From: Nitrospirota bacterium
Lineage (GTDB): Bacteria > Nitrospirota > Thermodesulfovibrionia > UBA6902 > BMS3Bbin08
Assembly (NCBI GenBank): GCA_030637135.1
Contig: DAOVVO010000061.1
Coordinates: 1 to 7,937, forward strand
Direction of reading: 5' to 3'
DNA: 7,937 nucleotides
Shown: in pieces, positions 1 through 6,148 of the stretch
How the letters are laid out: each line of letters begins with the position of its first letter
Numbering within the stretch: the first letter of the stretch is position 1
Program-made: the position numbers and the translations under genes
The notes under the pieces: model-generated
What the model was told of the DNA's origin: nothing
Seen by the model: the letters and a program-made list of their open reading frames with translations, nothing else
Database searches by the model: none

Positions 1-44
1 ATAATAAATAGCACTGCAAACAATAAAAGCAAGAGTTTCTTCAT
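1..44 (-). CDS. Start of an exported protein, cut by the window edge
   Basis: Only the first 14 codons are inside the window: ATG at 44-42, reading MKKLLLLLFAVLFI, a Lys-Lys start followed by an unbroken hydrophobic run. This is the front of a Sec signal peptide or lipoprotein signal. A clear Shine-Dalgarno GGAGG lies at 55-51, six bases before the ATG, and the start is 20 nt after the stop of the CsgG-like gene on the same strand, so the two are very likely co-transcribed. In known CsgG-type operons the following genes are often small lipoproteins (DUF4810 and DUF799 types), which would fit. That identity is an inference from context, since no diagnostic residues are visible. Confidence 0.55.
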   Translation of the reverse strand, partial: MKKLLLLLFAVLFI

Positions 45-64
45 AAGAAACCTCCAGATAAACG

Positions 65-1030
65 CTAAACTTTTAAATAATCCCACTCTTGTATATACAG
101 CTCAGAAAAATTGCTAACAGGAATATTGCCGCTTAGAACAGTGCATAAAGAAATTTCATTGCTTGGATTGTTGCCCGATAATTGTTGTACTTTAATTTTG
201 CCGATTAACTGTCCGGAAAGTTCGATAAACATGCCAGTTTGTGGATTTTTAACTTTCTTTCCTCTTTTATAAACCCCGAAGACATCATCCTTTTTAATTC
301 CTTGCGATTTGCCCCCCGCCATTACATATAGCCCTTCCTCAGATGATAATAAATAGGACCTCCATGGTTTATCTAATAAATTTTCAACTACATTATTAAC
401 CAGTTTTGAAATAGCCGCTGAGATTACTTTATCGTTTAGACTTGAATCATAACCAGCACGTGCACCGACACCAAATACGGAACCAGCTTCTGAAAAAGCT
501 TCGCCTTCGGCTTCCTCAGAATATATGATTTGTCCTGTATAAATATCTATTAGTCTTATGTTTACCTTGGCATGTGCTACCTGCTTTTTAGTACGACTAA
601 AAAATCCAACTTTTCCAACAGTCTTTCTTCCAAATTCAGAAATTGAACCAATAATTAAATAATCCGCATTAACATTAAGATTGGAGAAATTACCAATACT
701 CAACTCTTTGTTAATTCTGTCGATATCCGCACGTTCAAGGAGTATAAACTTGTCAGTAGCTGTAAGCTTTGCCGATAAAATATCCATTGCCTGTTTACCA
801 ATGCGGTCATTACTTTCGTCCAAAAGAAAACTTTGTCCGTATTTGGTTTCATTAGAAAATCTTGCAATCGCCACTTTTCTTTTTAGAAACCTCTCAGGAG
901 CTTCTTCAGTTAATACTTTACTGACTTGAGGTTTTTGCTCATCAATCACTTCTATATCAGGTTTTTGCACTGTTGCGCATGCCTGTAATAAAAAAAAGAA
1001 CCCAAACAAACAAATAAAATATCTATTCAA
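65..1030 (-). CDS. CsgG-family outer-membrane lipoprotein with FlgT-like C-terminal domain
   Basis: 321 aa. The N-terminus is a lipoprotein signal: a hydrophobic stretch at residues 5-15 ending in lipobox LQAC, so Cys18 would be acylated. Residues about 50-225 match the CsgG/LPP20-type fold: KVAIARFSNET near 52-62, the 'FILLERADIDRI' segment near 95-106, the 'ADYLIIGSISEFG' strand near 122-134, and 'VNIRLIDIYTGQIIYSEEAEG' near 156-176. In CsgG this fold forms an oligomeric secretion pore for curli; many relatives have other, unknown envelope roles. Residues about 232-290 (GI..DDVF.VYKRG..VKNPQTG) resemble the C-terminal domain of FlgT and of CsgG-FlgT proteins. The start is TTG at 1030-1028, supported by an AAAGGGGG ribosome site five bases upstream; no ATG fits better. 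It probably leads an operon with the exported protein that begins 20 nt downstream. No curli subunit gene is visible, so csgG is not assigned. Confidence 0.85.
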   Translation of the reverse strand: MNRYFICLFGFFFLLQACATVQKPDIEVIDEQKPQVSKVLTEEAPERFLKRKVAIARFSNETKYGQSFLLDESNDRIGKQAMDILSAKLTATDKFILLERADIDRINKELSIGNFSNLNVNADYLIIGSISEFGRKTVGKVGFFSRTKKQVAHAKVNIRLIDIYTGQIIYSEEAEGEAFSEAGSVFGVGARAGYDSSLNDKVISAAISKLVNNVVENLLDKPWRSYLLSSEEGLYVMAGGKSQGIKKDDVFGVYKRGKKVKNPQTGMFIELSGQLIGKIKVQQLSGNNPSNEISLCTVLSGNIPVSNFSELYIQEWDYLKV

Positions 1031-1483
1031 ATTTGCCCCCTTTCTTTATCGAGGAATAAAGGAAATACATGATATCTTTATCATAAAACGTTTTAAATTT
1101 CAAGGGGTATGTATAATTTCTTTGCACATGTTGATTTGCGAAAGAAATCTTGCATTTTGAGGGAGATTTAAAAACCACGATTACAGGAAGGAACAAACAA
1201 AATTAAGGGGTGTTTATATCACCTACAAGTCAATGACGTAAACTGGTAATGAAATTGTTGATTATAGCAATAATTTAAAGTTTTTGGCACAAAGAAGCTA
1301 TTTTGTGAGATAAATGTTTGACAGTTCTTCATGATTTGTTTAAATTACAATTTGTTATTGATTGTAACTGAAAATTTTTTTTAGAAGAAGAGATTGTTAC
1401 ATGAGAGCAAATGGTAAAAGGAAATGTAAGATGAGTGATATTATTTACCTTTATCAGACATCATATTACGAGGCAGGGCATTT
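1031..1483. other. Divergent intergenic region (453 nt)
   Basis: This AT-rich stretch separates the leftward CsgG-like gene from the rightward diguanylate cyclase and should hold both promoters. A good rightward sigma-70 promoter is listed separately. For the leftward gene I found no convincing -35/-10 pair; the best -10-like string is TATGAT on the minus strand near 1080-1085, without a well-placed -35. A short reading frame (1401-1490) overlaps the cyclase start and is listed separately. No RNA gene or riboswitch consensus was recognised. Confidence 0.7.
1318..1346 (+). promoter_or_regulatory. Sigma-70 promoter for the diguanylate cyclase
   Basis: A perfect -35 TTGACA at 1318-1323 is followed after 17 bp by TAAATT at 1341-1346 (4 of 6 matches to TATAAT). 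Transcription would start near 1353, giving a leader of about 130 nt before the cyclase ATG. The inverted repeat TTACAA (1345-1350) / TTGTAA (1362-1367), with 11 bp between the arms, overlaps the -10 end and the expected start, where a repressor operator would sit. The operator reading is speculative. Confidence 0.6.
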
Positions 1484-1490
1484 ATGGTAA
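1401..1490 (+). CDS. Possible leader peptide overlapping the cyclase start
   Basis: A 29-codon frame opens with ATG at 1401 and ends with TAA at 1488-1490, so its last codons overlap the cyclase ATG at 1484 (ATGGTAA). A second in-frame ATG at 1431 has the better ribosome site, AAAGGA at 1417-1422 with 8 nt spacing, giving the 19-residue peptide MSDIIYLYQTSYYEAGHLW. Overlap of a stop with the next start is the usual layout for translational coupling. A chance frame of this length in AT-rich DNA is quite possible, so this is listed only as a candidate uORF. Confidence 0.2.
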   Translation: MRANGKRKCKMSDIIYLYQTSYYEAGHLW

Positions 1491-2725
1491 TCTCGCAGAA
1501 TATTGTAGCAGTTCTTATAATCATAGCCGCAGTAATTGTTCTCTTTTTTGTCTACTATATTGGTCGGTTGCAGGGATTTTCTCCAAAAGAGAATAATCAA
1601 AAAACGGGTAATACACACAATCCAGTCTTCTCCAGGGACGTTGTTTATCTGGAACATGAAATGAGCACATTGAAGACACAGATATATAATTTAAATGAGC
1701 TCAACACCCGTTATTTTAACTTTTCACAAAACCTGACCGAGGTGGTCAAACAGCTCTATTCCTCACTCAGTTTCGACGAAATAATATCAACTATTACCCG
1801 TCTGATAAATGATATTATCAATACCGATACCATTGAAATCTATATTCTGGATATACAGGATAATGTCTTGAGCAAGGCAGAACAATTTGGTAAAGAAATA
1901 AATGAAAGTGTCTCTTACAAAATGGGGGAGGGACTCATCGGCAAGACTGCCCAAGACGAAATGATTAAAGTAAGAGGGCAAATGTATAGTAGCTTCGGCG
2001 ATAAAAATAATAAAAACGAAAAAGAAAAATTCTTAATGGCTGCCCCAATTCATTTTAAAGACAGACTCCTTGGGGTCATAGGAATAGGAAATATTAAGCA
2101 CCCTACCGGCAATGAACGAACTCTTTTAAAAATGATTTCAGACATTGCAGGCGTAGCCATGGTTAATCAGTCACACTTGAAAGAATGGAAGAGTGAAGCT
2201 ATTACAGATCCTCTGACCGGACTTTATAACCGACGTTATTTTACTTATAGGGCTATGATAGAGGTGGAAAAAGCCATCCGGGAAAGTACTCCAATCTCAA
2301 TTTGTATGTTAGACATAGACCATTTTAAACATTACAACGATACTAATGGCCACCAGGAAGGTGATCGGCTCTTAAAGATATTCAGTGAACAGTTAACAAA
2401 ATTATCACGTAAGACAACAATTATCGCACGCTATGGCGGAGAAGAATTCATTGTTTTGTCACCTGATATTACAAAAAAAGACGCATTGGTTTATACCGAA
2501 CGGCTCTGTGAAAAAATCGCCAATTATCCCTTCTTTAACAGAGACAAACAGCCTCTTGGCTTTGTTTCAGTAAGCGGGGGTATTGCAAGCTTCCCTGGTG
2601 ACGCAACCTCAATCGACAAAGTCATTAAAATTGCTGACGAAGCTCTTTACAAAGCGAAAGAGGAGGGGAGAAACCGGATAATAGCACACAATCTTCCTTC
2701 AACGTTCGACGAGGATGAAAGCTAG
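1484..2725 (+). CDS. Membrane-anchored GAF-GGDEF diguanylate cyclase
   Basis: 413 aa. It should make cyclic di-GMP from two GTP at the inner membrane. One transmembrane helix lies at residues about 6-26 with almost nothing before it. A probable coiled coil follows at about 52-90, then a GAF sensory domain at about 84-230 (GEGLIGKTA near 148-156, LMAAPIHFKDRLLGVIGIGN near 184-203), then a GGDEF domain at about 240-405. The catalytic signs are intact: DPLTGLYNRR 242-251, DIDHFK 277-282 with metal-binding Asp, active-site loop GGEEF 318-322, SVSGGIASFP 362-371, and ADEALYKAKEEGRNR 384-398. The product-inhibition site RxxD, five residues before GGEEF, reads RKTT (309-312), so the allosteric Asp is missing. 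The start ATG has GAGG/AGGG ribosome sites at 1470-1478. The next gene on the strand is a PilZ protein, a likely c-di-GMP receiver. The GAF ligand cannot be told from sequence. Confidence 0.92.
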   Translation: MVISQNIVAVLIIIAAVIVLFFVYYIGRLQGFSPKENNQKTGNTHNPVFSRDVVYLEHEMSTLKTQIYNLNELNTRYFNFSQNLTEVVKQLYSSLSFDEIISTITRLINDIINTDTIEIYILDIQDNVLSKAEQFGKEINESVSYKMGEGLIGKTAQDEMIKVRGQMYSSFGDKNNKNEKEKFLMAAPIHFKDRLLGVIGIGNIKHPTGNERTLLKMISDIAGVAMVNQSHLKEWKSEAITDPLTGLYNRRYFTYRAMIEVEKAIRESTPISICMLDIDHFKHYNDTNGHQEGDRLLKIFSEQLTKLSRKTTIIARYGGEEFIVLSPDITKKDALVYTERLCEKIANYPFFNRDKQPLGFVSVSGGIASFPGDATSIDKVIKIADEALYKAKEEGRNRIIAHNLPSTFDEDES

Positions 2726-2762
2726 TCAAAATTAAACGTCTGCTACCCTCTTTGACTTTTTT
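2724..2762 (+). terminator. Weak rho-independent terminator after the cyclase
   Basis: AGTCAAA (2724-2730, starting inside the stop codon) pairs with TTTGACT (2751-2757), and a run of six T (2757-2762) follows. The stem is only about 7 bp and AT-rich, with a 20-nt loop, so termination may be partial and some cyclase transcripts could run into the PilZ gene. Confidence 0.35.
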
Positions 2763-2918
2763 GCGGCGTGTCTTCATTGTTTCACTTACTTGACCTCCGC
2801 CTCTATCAACACGAGGGATGACCACTTACGATGCAGACATCTTTACTCGGATGCTGCCTCTTGTGTCTTCCTGCGCTCTTTCCCCAAACCGAGACTTTCT
2901 TTTTCTATACTTTTTTTA

Positions 2919-2946
2919 TTGACGTTAATAACTATTCTGCTATAAT
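2919..2946 (+). promoter_or_regulatory. Strong extended -10 sigma-70 promoter for the PilZ gene
   Basis: TTGACG at 2919-2924 (5 of 6 to consensus), a 16-bp spacer, and a perfect TATAAT at 2941-2946 preceded by TG one base upstream (extended -10 motif TGC). The start of transcription would be near 2953, leaving a roughly 50-nt AT-rich leader ending in AAAGGAG (2992-2998), seven bases before the ATG at 3006. This predicts independent, strong expression of the PilZ protein from the cyclase. Confidence 0.75.
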
Positions 2947-3005
2947 TGAGATGAAGTTATAATTATTTTTTTAAATATATTAAATATAATGAAAGGAGAC
3001 AACAA

Positions 3006-3776
3006 ATGATAACAGAGAAAAGAAAATTTATGAGATTCGATATTCCTGTAATCATACAATTTAAATCTACACAAGAGTCATCTGAATATTCGTGGGGCTT
3101 AACAAAAAATTTATCCTGTGAAGGTTTTAGTTTTGAGGCATTAAATCTTGATTTTGAACCGGAAGAAACCCTGGAGTTAAAACTAAAGTTTCCCCAGAGG
3201 GGAACATTTATTTCTGTATTGGGTGATATTGTGTGGAAGAGTAGGTTTTCAGATAAATACCTGACAGGAATAAAGCTGAAAAACCTGGACAAAGACGCCA
3301 AAAGTGATTTTTTAGAAAAAATATCCTCCCACGGGAATGTCCCTGTTGACTGGTTTCTTCGTAGCAAGGAACCTGAAAATGTAATAACAAAGGGAAATGA
3401 GGAATTACCTGAAGTTGAATTGAGTATCAGCCAAGAAAATCTACAGAATTTATCAGAAAAGTCTGAACATCCGGGTATTACAAAACAGTATCTTGAGACA
3501 TCCTCTGCATGCAAGGTTACCTTCAGACTCCCAAAAGATGCTGCACCCGATGCACAGAAAGTCACAATTGTCGGTGATTTCAATAATTGGGATAAAGAAG
3601 CCACACTCATGAATAAGCTCGAAAGCGGAGATTTTACCGTAACGTTAGAATTAGAACCGGGAAGGGAGTACAAGTTCAGGTACCTCATTGATGGAGACCG
3701 CTGGGAGAATGCCTGGAGTCCTGATAAATATGTTCCCAACTCTTTTGGATGGCACGATTCAGTAGTAGTTGTTTAA
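3006..3776 (+). CDS. PilZ domain protein with C-terminal CBM48 / isoamylase early set domain
   Basis: 256 aa, soluble, no signal peptide or membrane helix. Residues 1-110 are a PilZ domain. The c-di-GMP binding signature is complete: RxxxR as R6-KFM-R10, then NxSxxG as N35-LSCE-G40, followed by the beta-barrel strands (LKLKFP, GDIVW, TGIKLKNL). An acidic, Gln/Ser-rich linker covers about 120-168. Residues about 169-256 form a CBM48-like fold of the AMPK-beta glycogen-binding/isoamylase early set type: VTIVGDFNNWD 186-196, the 'EYKFRYLIDGDRWENAW' segment 221-237, YVPNSFGWHDSVVVV 242-256. Candidate sugar-binding aromatics are W195, W233 and W236. Such domains bind alpha-glucans or act as protein-protein modules. 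The protein lies behind a diguanylate cyclase with its own promoter and an ideal ribosome site (AAAGGAG). Inference: it is a c-di-GMP receiver that recognises glycogen or another polysaccharide, or a glucan-metabolising enzyme. No catalytic domain is present. Confidence 0.9.
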   Translation: MITEKRKFMRFDIPVIIQFKSTQESSEYSWGLTKNLSCEGFSFEALNLDFEPEETLELKLKFPQRGTFISVLGDIVWKSRFSDKYLTGIKLKNLDKDAKSDFLEKISSHGNVPVDWFLRSKEPENVITKGNEELPEVELSISQENLQNLSEKSEHPGITKQYLETSSACKVTFRLPKDAAPDAQKVTIVGDFNNWDKEATLMNKLESGDFTVTLELEPGREYKFRYLIDGDRWENAWSPDKYVPNSFGWHDSVVVV

Positions 3777-3916
3777 AAGGTACCAACCACAGAAAGAAAT
3801 CAGGTTTCAAAAAAGGCCGGCCTGTCAGAGAACGAATGGAAAGACGCCAGCCTGTTCAGATTTACCGCAGAAATTATCAGATAACCACGCTTTTATATGT
3901 TCCCTGCCTGTTAACC

Positions 3917-3944
3917 CTGTTAGAAATTTTACAATTTCTAACAG
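3917..3944. repeat. 12-bp perfect hairpin at the front of the tandem repeat
   Basis: CTGTTAGAAATT (3917-3928) and AATTTCTAACAG (3933-3944) are perfect inverse complements around a 4-nt loop TTAC. A wider pairing also exists: ACCCTGTTAGA (3914-3924) with TCTAACAGGGT (3966-3976). It sits between two convergent genes, where it may stop or stabilise transcripts from both sides, but there is no T run to make it a standard intrinsic terminator. Confidence 0.8.
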
Positions 3945-4035
3945 AATGCACCGACAGTGGCTTGCTCTAACAGGGTAGAGATTTTACAATTTCTAACAGT
4001 ATGCACCGACGGTGGCTTTCTCTAACAGGGTAGAG
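3926..4035. repeat. Two tandem 55-bp repeats
   Basis: Unit 1 (3926-3980) and unit 2 (3981-4035) are directly adjacent and identical at 52 of 55 positions; they differ at unit positions 20, 31 and 39. Each unit runs from ATTTTACAATTTCTAACAG through a GCACCGAC-GTGGC core to CTCTAACAGGGTAGAG. The core of unit 2 contains the palindrome CACCGACGGTG. No spacers separate the units, so this is not a CRISPR array. The convergent gap 3777-4051 holds these repeats and their hairpins and no credible gene. Confidence 0.85.
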
Positions 4036-4048
4036 GTTGTATCTCTAC
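4030..4048. terminator. Hairpin just after the small membrane protein gene
   Basis: GTAGAG (4030-4035) and CTCTAC (4043-4048) form a 6-bp stem with a 7-nt loop, only 3 nt beyond the stop codon of the leftward gene at 4052. It may protect or end that operon's transcript. No T tract follows on the minus strand, so intrinsic termination is doubtful. Confidence 0.3.
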
Positions 4049-4051
4049 ATA

Positions 4052-4447
4052 TTACGAATAAAAACTAAAACCTATATCAATCAATATTGCAATTATCGAG
4101 AGGATAAGGATAACTAAATAGTTGATGTCTTCATGAGACCTTTTAATTGATGAAAGAAGGTAAATGACTACTTCCCTGTCTTCCTCTGTCAGGTACGCAT
4201 TTGCCTCTACCTTTTCTATTAATTCATAGTCCCTTACCGCATGTTTTCTTCTTCTTGTAATAAAATAGCGGTAGAGAAAAAAACCGAAGTAACCGAAGAC
4301 CCCAACATACCAGGCAGGCCTGACCCATGCCGGTTCAACATGCTGGAAAACGATGATCGCTCTGAATGCAACAGCTGAAAGGAGACCAAGCAAAAAAAAA
4401 CCGTTTATTATGTAGCCCGGTAATGTATGCAGATGTTTCTTGTCCAT
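4052..4447 (-). CDS. Small three-helix membrane protein of unknown function
   Basis: 131 aa, not recognised. Three hydrophobic helices are visible: about 12-34, about 46-64 and about 108-129. Between helices 2 and 3 is a charged soluble loop beginning with a basic patch (TRRRKHA, 64-70), which by the positive-inside rule should be cytoplasmic. The rest of the loop is helical and acidic (YELIEKVEANAYLTEEDREVV). No cysteine, no enzyme motif. The gene follows the NifA-like activator by only 12 nt on the same strand, and its own ribosome site is weak, so translation may be coupled. The context suggests a membrane partner or target of the regulator, but the sequence does not show which. Confidence 0.75.
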   Translation of the reverse strand: MDKKHLHTLPGYIINGFFLLGLLSAVAFRAIIVFQHVEPAWVRPAWYVGVFGYFGFFLYRYFITRRRKHAVRDYELIEKVEANAYLTEEDREVVIYLLSSIKRSHEDINYLVILILSIIAILIDIGFSFYS

Positions 4448-4459
4448 TGTACGGTGCTT

Positions 4460-5998
4460 TTATCCAACTTTTTCTTCTAATCCGTATTTCTTTATCTTAT
4501 ATCCTATCTGCCGCGGTGTGATTCCAAGGAGACGCGCTGCTCTTGCCTGAATCCCCCCTGTTTTTTCAAGTGCGCTGAGAATATTCGTCCTCTCAATCTC
4601 CTGGATATCAGCCTCTAACGTTGTTCCGCTTCCGGAGATTTTAACCCGCCGGATGCTCAATGCAACAGGCAGGTCTAACGAAGTGATGTTGTCTGAACTG
4701 CACATAATAACGAGGCGTTCAATGGTATTTTCGAGCTCCCTCACGTTACCAGGCCAGTTATAATTCAGAAAAACCTGGAGGGCACTTTTATCAAGTACAA
4801 CAGACCGATTATTTTCTTTATTGAACTTTCCCAGGAAATATTCCATAAGAAGCGGGATATCCTCTCCCCGTTCTCTCAAAGGAGGCAGAAAAAGCGGTAT
4901 CACATTTAACCGGTAATACAGGTCTTCCCTGAACGTGCTCCGAGAAACCAGTTCCTCTAAATTCCTACTTGTTGCTGTAATGATCCTGACATCAACCTTT
5001 ATGGTCTTATCACTACCGACCCGTTCAAATTCTTTTTCCTGTAAAACGCGCAGTATCTTGGGCTGCAGTGAAATCGGAAGATCCCCGATTTCGTCGAGAA
5101 ACATTGTCCCCCCATGTGCAAGCTCAAATTTGCCGCTCCGTGATGAAATGGCTCCGGTAAATGCCCCCTTCTCATGCCCAAAAAGTTCTGACTCCAAAAG
5201 TCCCTCGGGTATTGAGGCACAGTTGAATTTTACAAATGGTTCCTTACTTCTCAGGCTCATATAATGAATTGCCTTTGCTATCAGTTCCTTACCCGTTCCA
5301 CTCTCACCTCGTAAAAGCACCGTTGCTTTTGACGGAGCAACACGATAGACAGAGTCAAACACTTCCTGCATTCTGTCTGATTGACCGATAATATTTTCTA
5401 TACGGTATTTTCCTTTAAGCTCTCTTTTTAAACTCTCCTTCTCTTTTTCAACTTCTTCGTAACTTTCCCAGAGTTTTATAAACTGGGCTAGTAACGAGGC
5501 AACAATTTCAAGGACCCTGAGATCGTCATCCACTCCTCCAACCTCTTTTGAATAAATCCTGTCAACACTTAATACCCCGAGAATCTCGTTCTTAAGTTTT
5601 ATGGGAACACAAAGGAATGAAATTCCGTCCTTTTCAGGTCTTGAACCTGTCCTGTTTAAAAATAACGGTTCCCTGCCAATATTGGAAATCACCATGGGAA
5701 CCTTTTTTTCAAGAACCCTGCCGACAACTCCCTCTCCAATACGATACTTTCCTTTTACTATACTTTCCTTTGTAAGTCCATGGGCTGCAACAATGCGGAG
5801 TTCTTGTGATACAGAATCGAGCAGAAACACACAGCCTCTCTGCATCTGAAGAAGACTGCCGAGCGTTGACATAACAGATGAAAGATTTTTTTCAAGGGCA
5901 AAAGATGTTGTTAAGACCTTACTGACTTCGAGGATGGCAGTCAGTTCCCTGTTCTTTCGAGCAGTAAGGTCAGATTTGTTACTCATTGTTAATCTCAT
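4460..5998 (-). CDS. NifA-like sigma-54-dependent transcriptional activator (GAF-AAA+-HTH)
   Basis: 512 aa. A GAF domain covers about 20-175, with the NifA-typical stretches YRIGEGVVGRVLE 85-97 and ISFLCVPIK 126-134; in some NifA proteins this domain binds 2-oxoglutarate. A charged helical linker is at about 176-200. The AAA+ sigma-54 activator domain (about 203-430) is complete: Walker A GESGTGKE 231-238, sigma-54 contact loop GAFTGA 278-283, Walker B GGTMFLDEIGDL 296-307, arginine-finger region FREDLYYRLNV 357-367, sensor II WPGNVRELEN 415-424. The C-terminal Fis-type HTH (about 470-506) ends in ITPRQIGYKIKKYGL, a form typical of NifA. The CxxxxC motif of oxygen-sensitive rhizobial NifA is absent (only Cys433 nearby). 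No receiver domain. The first ATG (5998) lacks a ribosome site; an ATG four codons later (5986) has a weak GAG-type site, so the protein may be 508 aa. No nif genes are in the window, so nifA is not assigned. Confidence 0.92.
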   Translation of the reverse strand: MRLTMSNKSDLTARKNRELTAILEVSKVLTTSFALEKNLSSVMSTLGSLLQMQRGCVFLLDSVSQELRIVAAHGLTKESIVKGKYRIGEGVVGRVLEKKVPMVISNIGREPLFLNRTGSRPEKDGISFLCVPIKLKNEILGVLSVDRIYSKEVGGVDDDLRVLEIVASLLAQFIKLWESYEEVEKEKESLKRELKGKYRIENIIGQSDRMQEVFDSVYRVAPSKATVLLRGESGTGKELIAKAIHYMSLRSKEPFVKFNCASIPEGLLESELFGHEKGAFTGAISSRSGKFELAHGGTMFLDEIGDLPISLQPKILRVLQEKEFERVGSDKTIKVDVRIITATSRNLEELVSRSTFREDLYYRLNVIPLFLPPLRERGEDIPLLMEYFLGKFNKENNRSVVLDKSALQVFLNYNWPGNVRELENTIERLVIMCSSDNITSLDLPVALSIRRVKISGSGTTLEADIQEIERTNILSALEKTGGIQARAARLLGITPRQIGYKIKKYGLEEKVG

Positions 5999-6010
5999 TG
6001 AATACTAAAA

Positions 6011-6115
6011 ATCAACCCATTCGACTATCGCCGACTTAACCCTTCAACTTCGCTCAGGGCAAGCAGTCGGGGTTTGGACTTCGGCTGAGCTCAGTCGAAT
6101 GCCCTCAGGGTTGAT
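6011..6115. repeat. Nested inverted-repeat element upstream of the NifA-like gene
   Basis: The outer arms pair ATCAACCC (6011-6018) with GGGTTGAT (6108-6115) and ATTCGACT (6019-6026) with AGTCGAAT (6093-6100); the right arm carries a 7-nt insertion GCCCTCA (6101-6107). Inside are a second stem-loop, CCGACT (6031-6036) / AGTCGG (6065-6070) with inner CCCT (6040-6043) / AGGG (6056-6059), and the near-perfect palindrome TTCGGCTGAGCTCAGTCGAA (6080-6099). The 'cCCTTC-ACT-CGCTCAGGG' wording is like short repeats scattered through many bacterial genomes. It ends 12 nt before the regulator's first ATG, so it would lie in that gene's leader RNA. Confidence 0.75.
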
Positions 6116-6148
6116 ACTGAGCGGCACCTGTATTTTCCCTACCCTAAA

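Noticed and set aside
1285..1300. Sigma-54-like promoter TTGGCAC...GC upstream of the cyclase
   Set aside because: The GG-to-GC spacing is one base shorter than the -24/-12 promoter requires, and such spacing normally abolishes function. A good sigma-70 promoter lies just downstream.
2760..3005. Possible c-di-GMP (GEMM) riboswitch before the PilZ gene
   Set aside because: No conserved GEMM core such as the CACGCAAAG stretch or tetraloop-receptor pair was seen, and the leader after the predicted start is only about 50 nt and AT-rich.
2963..3739. Minus-strand 258-aa frame over the PilZ gene
   Set aside because: Low-complexity Ser/Phe-rich antisense translation; the plus-strand frame has two recognisable domains, a ribosome site and a promoter.
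3749..3978. Two short plus-strand frames after the PilZ gene
   Set aside because: They overlap the end of the PilZ gene and run into the tandem repeats, with no ribosome site or recognisable sequence.
3926..4035. CRISPR array
   Set aside because: The two 55-bp units abut directly with no spacers, are too long for CRISPR repeats, and no cas gene is present.
4935..5264. Plus-strand open frame of 109 aa inside the activator gene
   Set aside because: It lies wholly opposite the conserved AAA+ domain, has no family features or ribosome site, and is a shadow of the real gene.
4460..5998. Evidence of a nitrogen-fixation gene cluster
   Set aside because: Only a NifA-like activator is present; no nitrogenase, cofactor or other nif gene is in the window.
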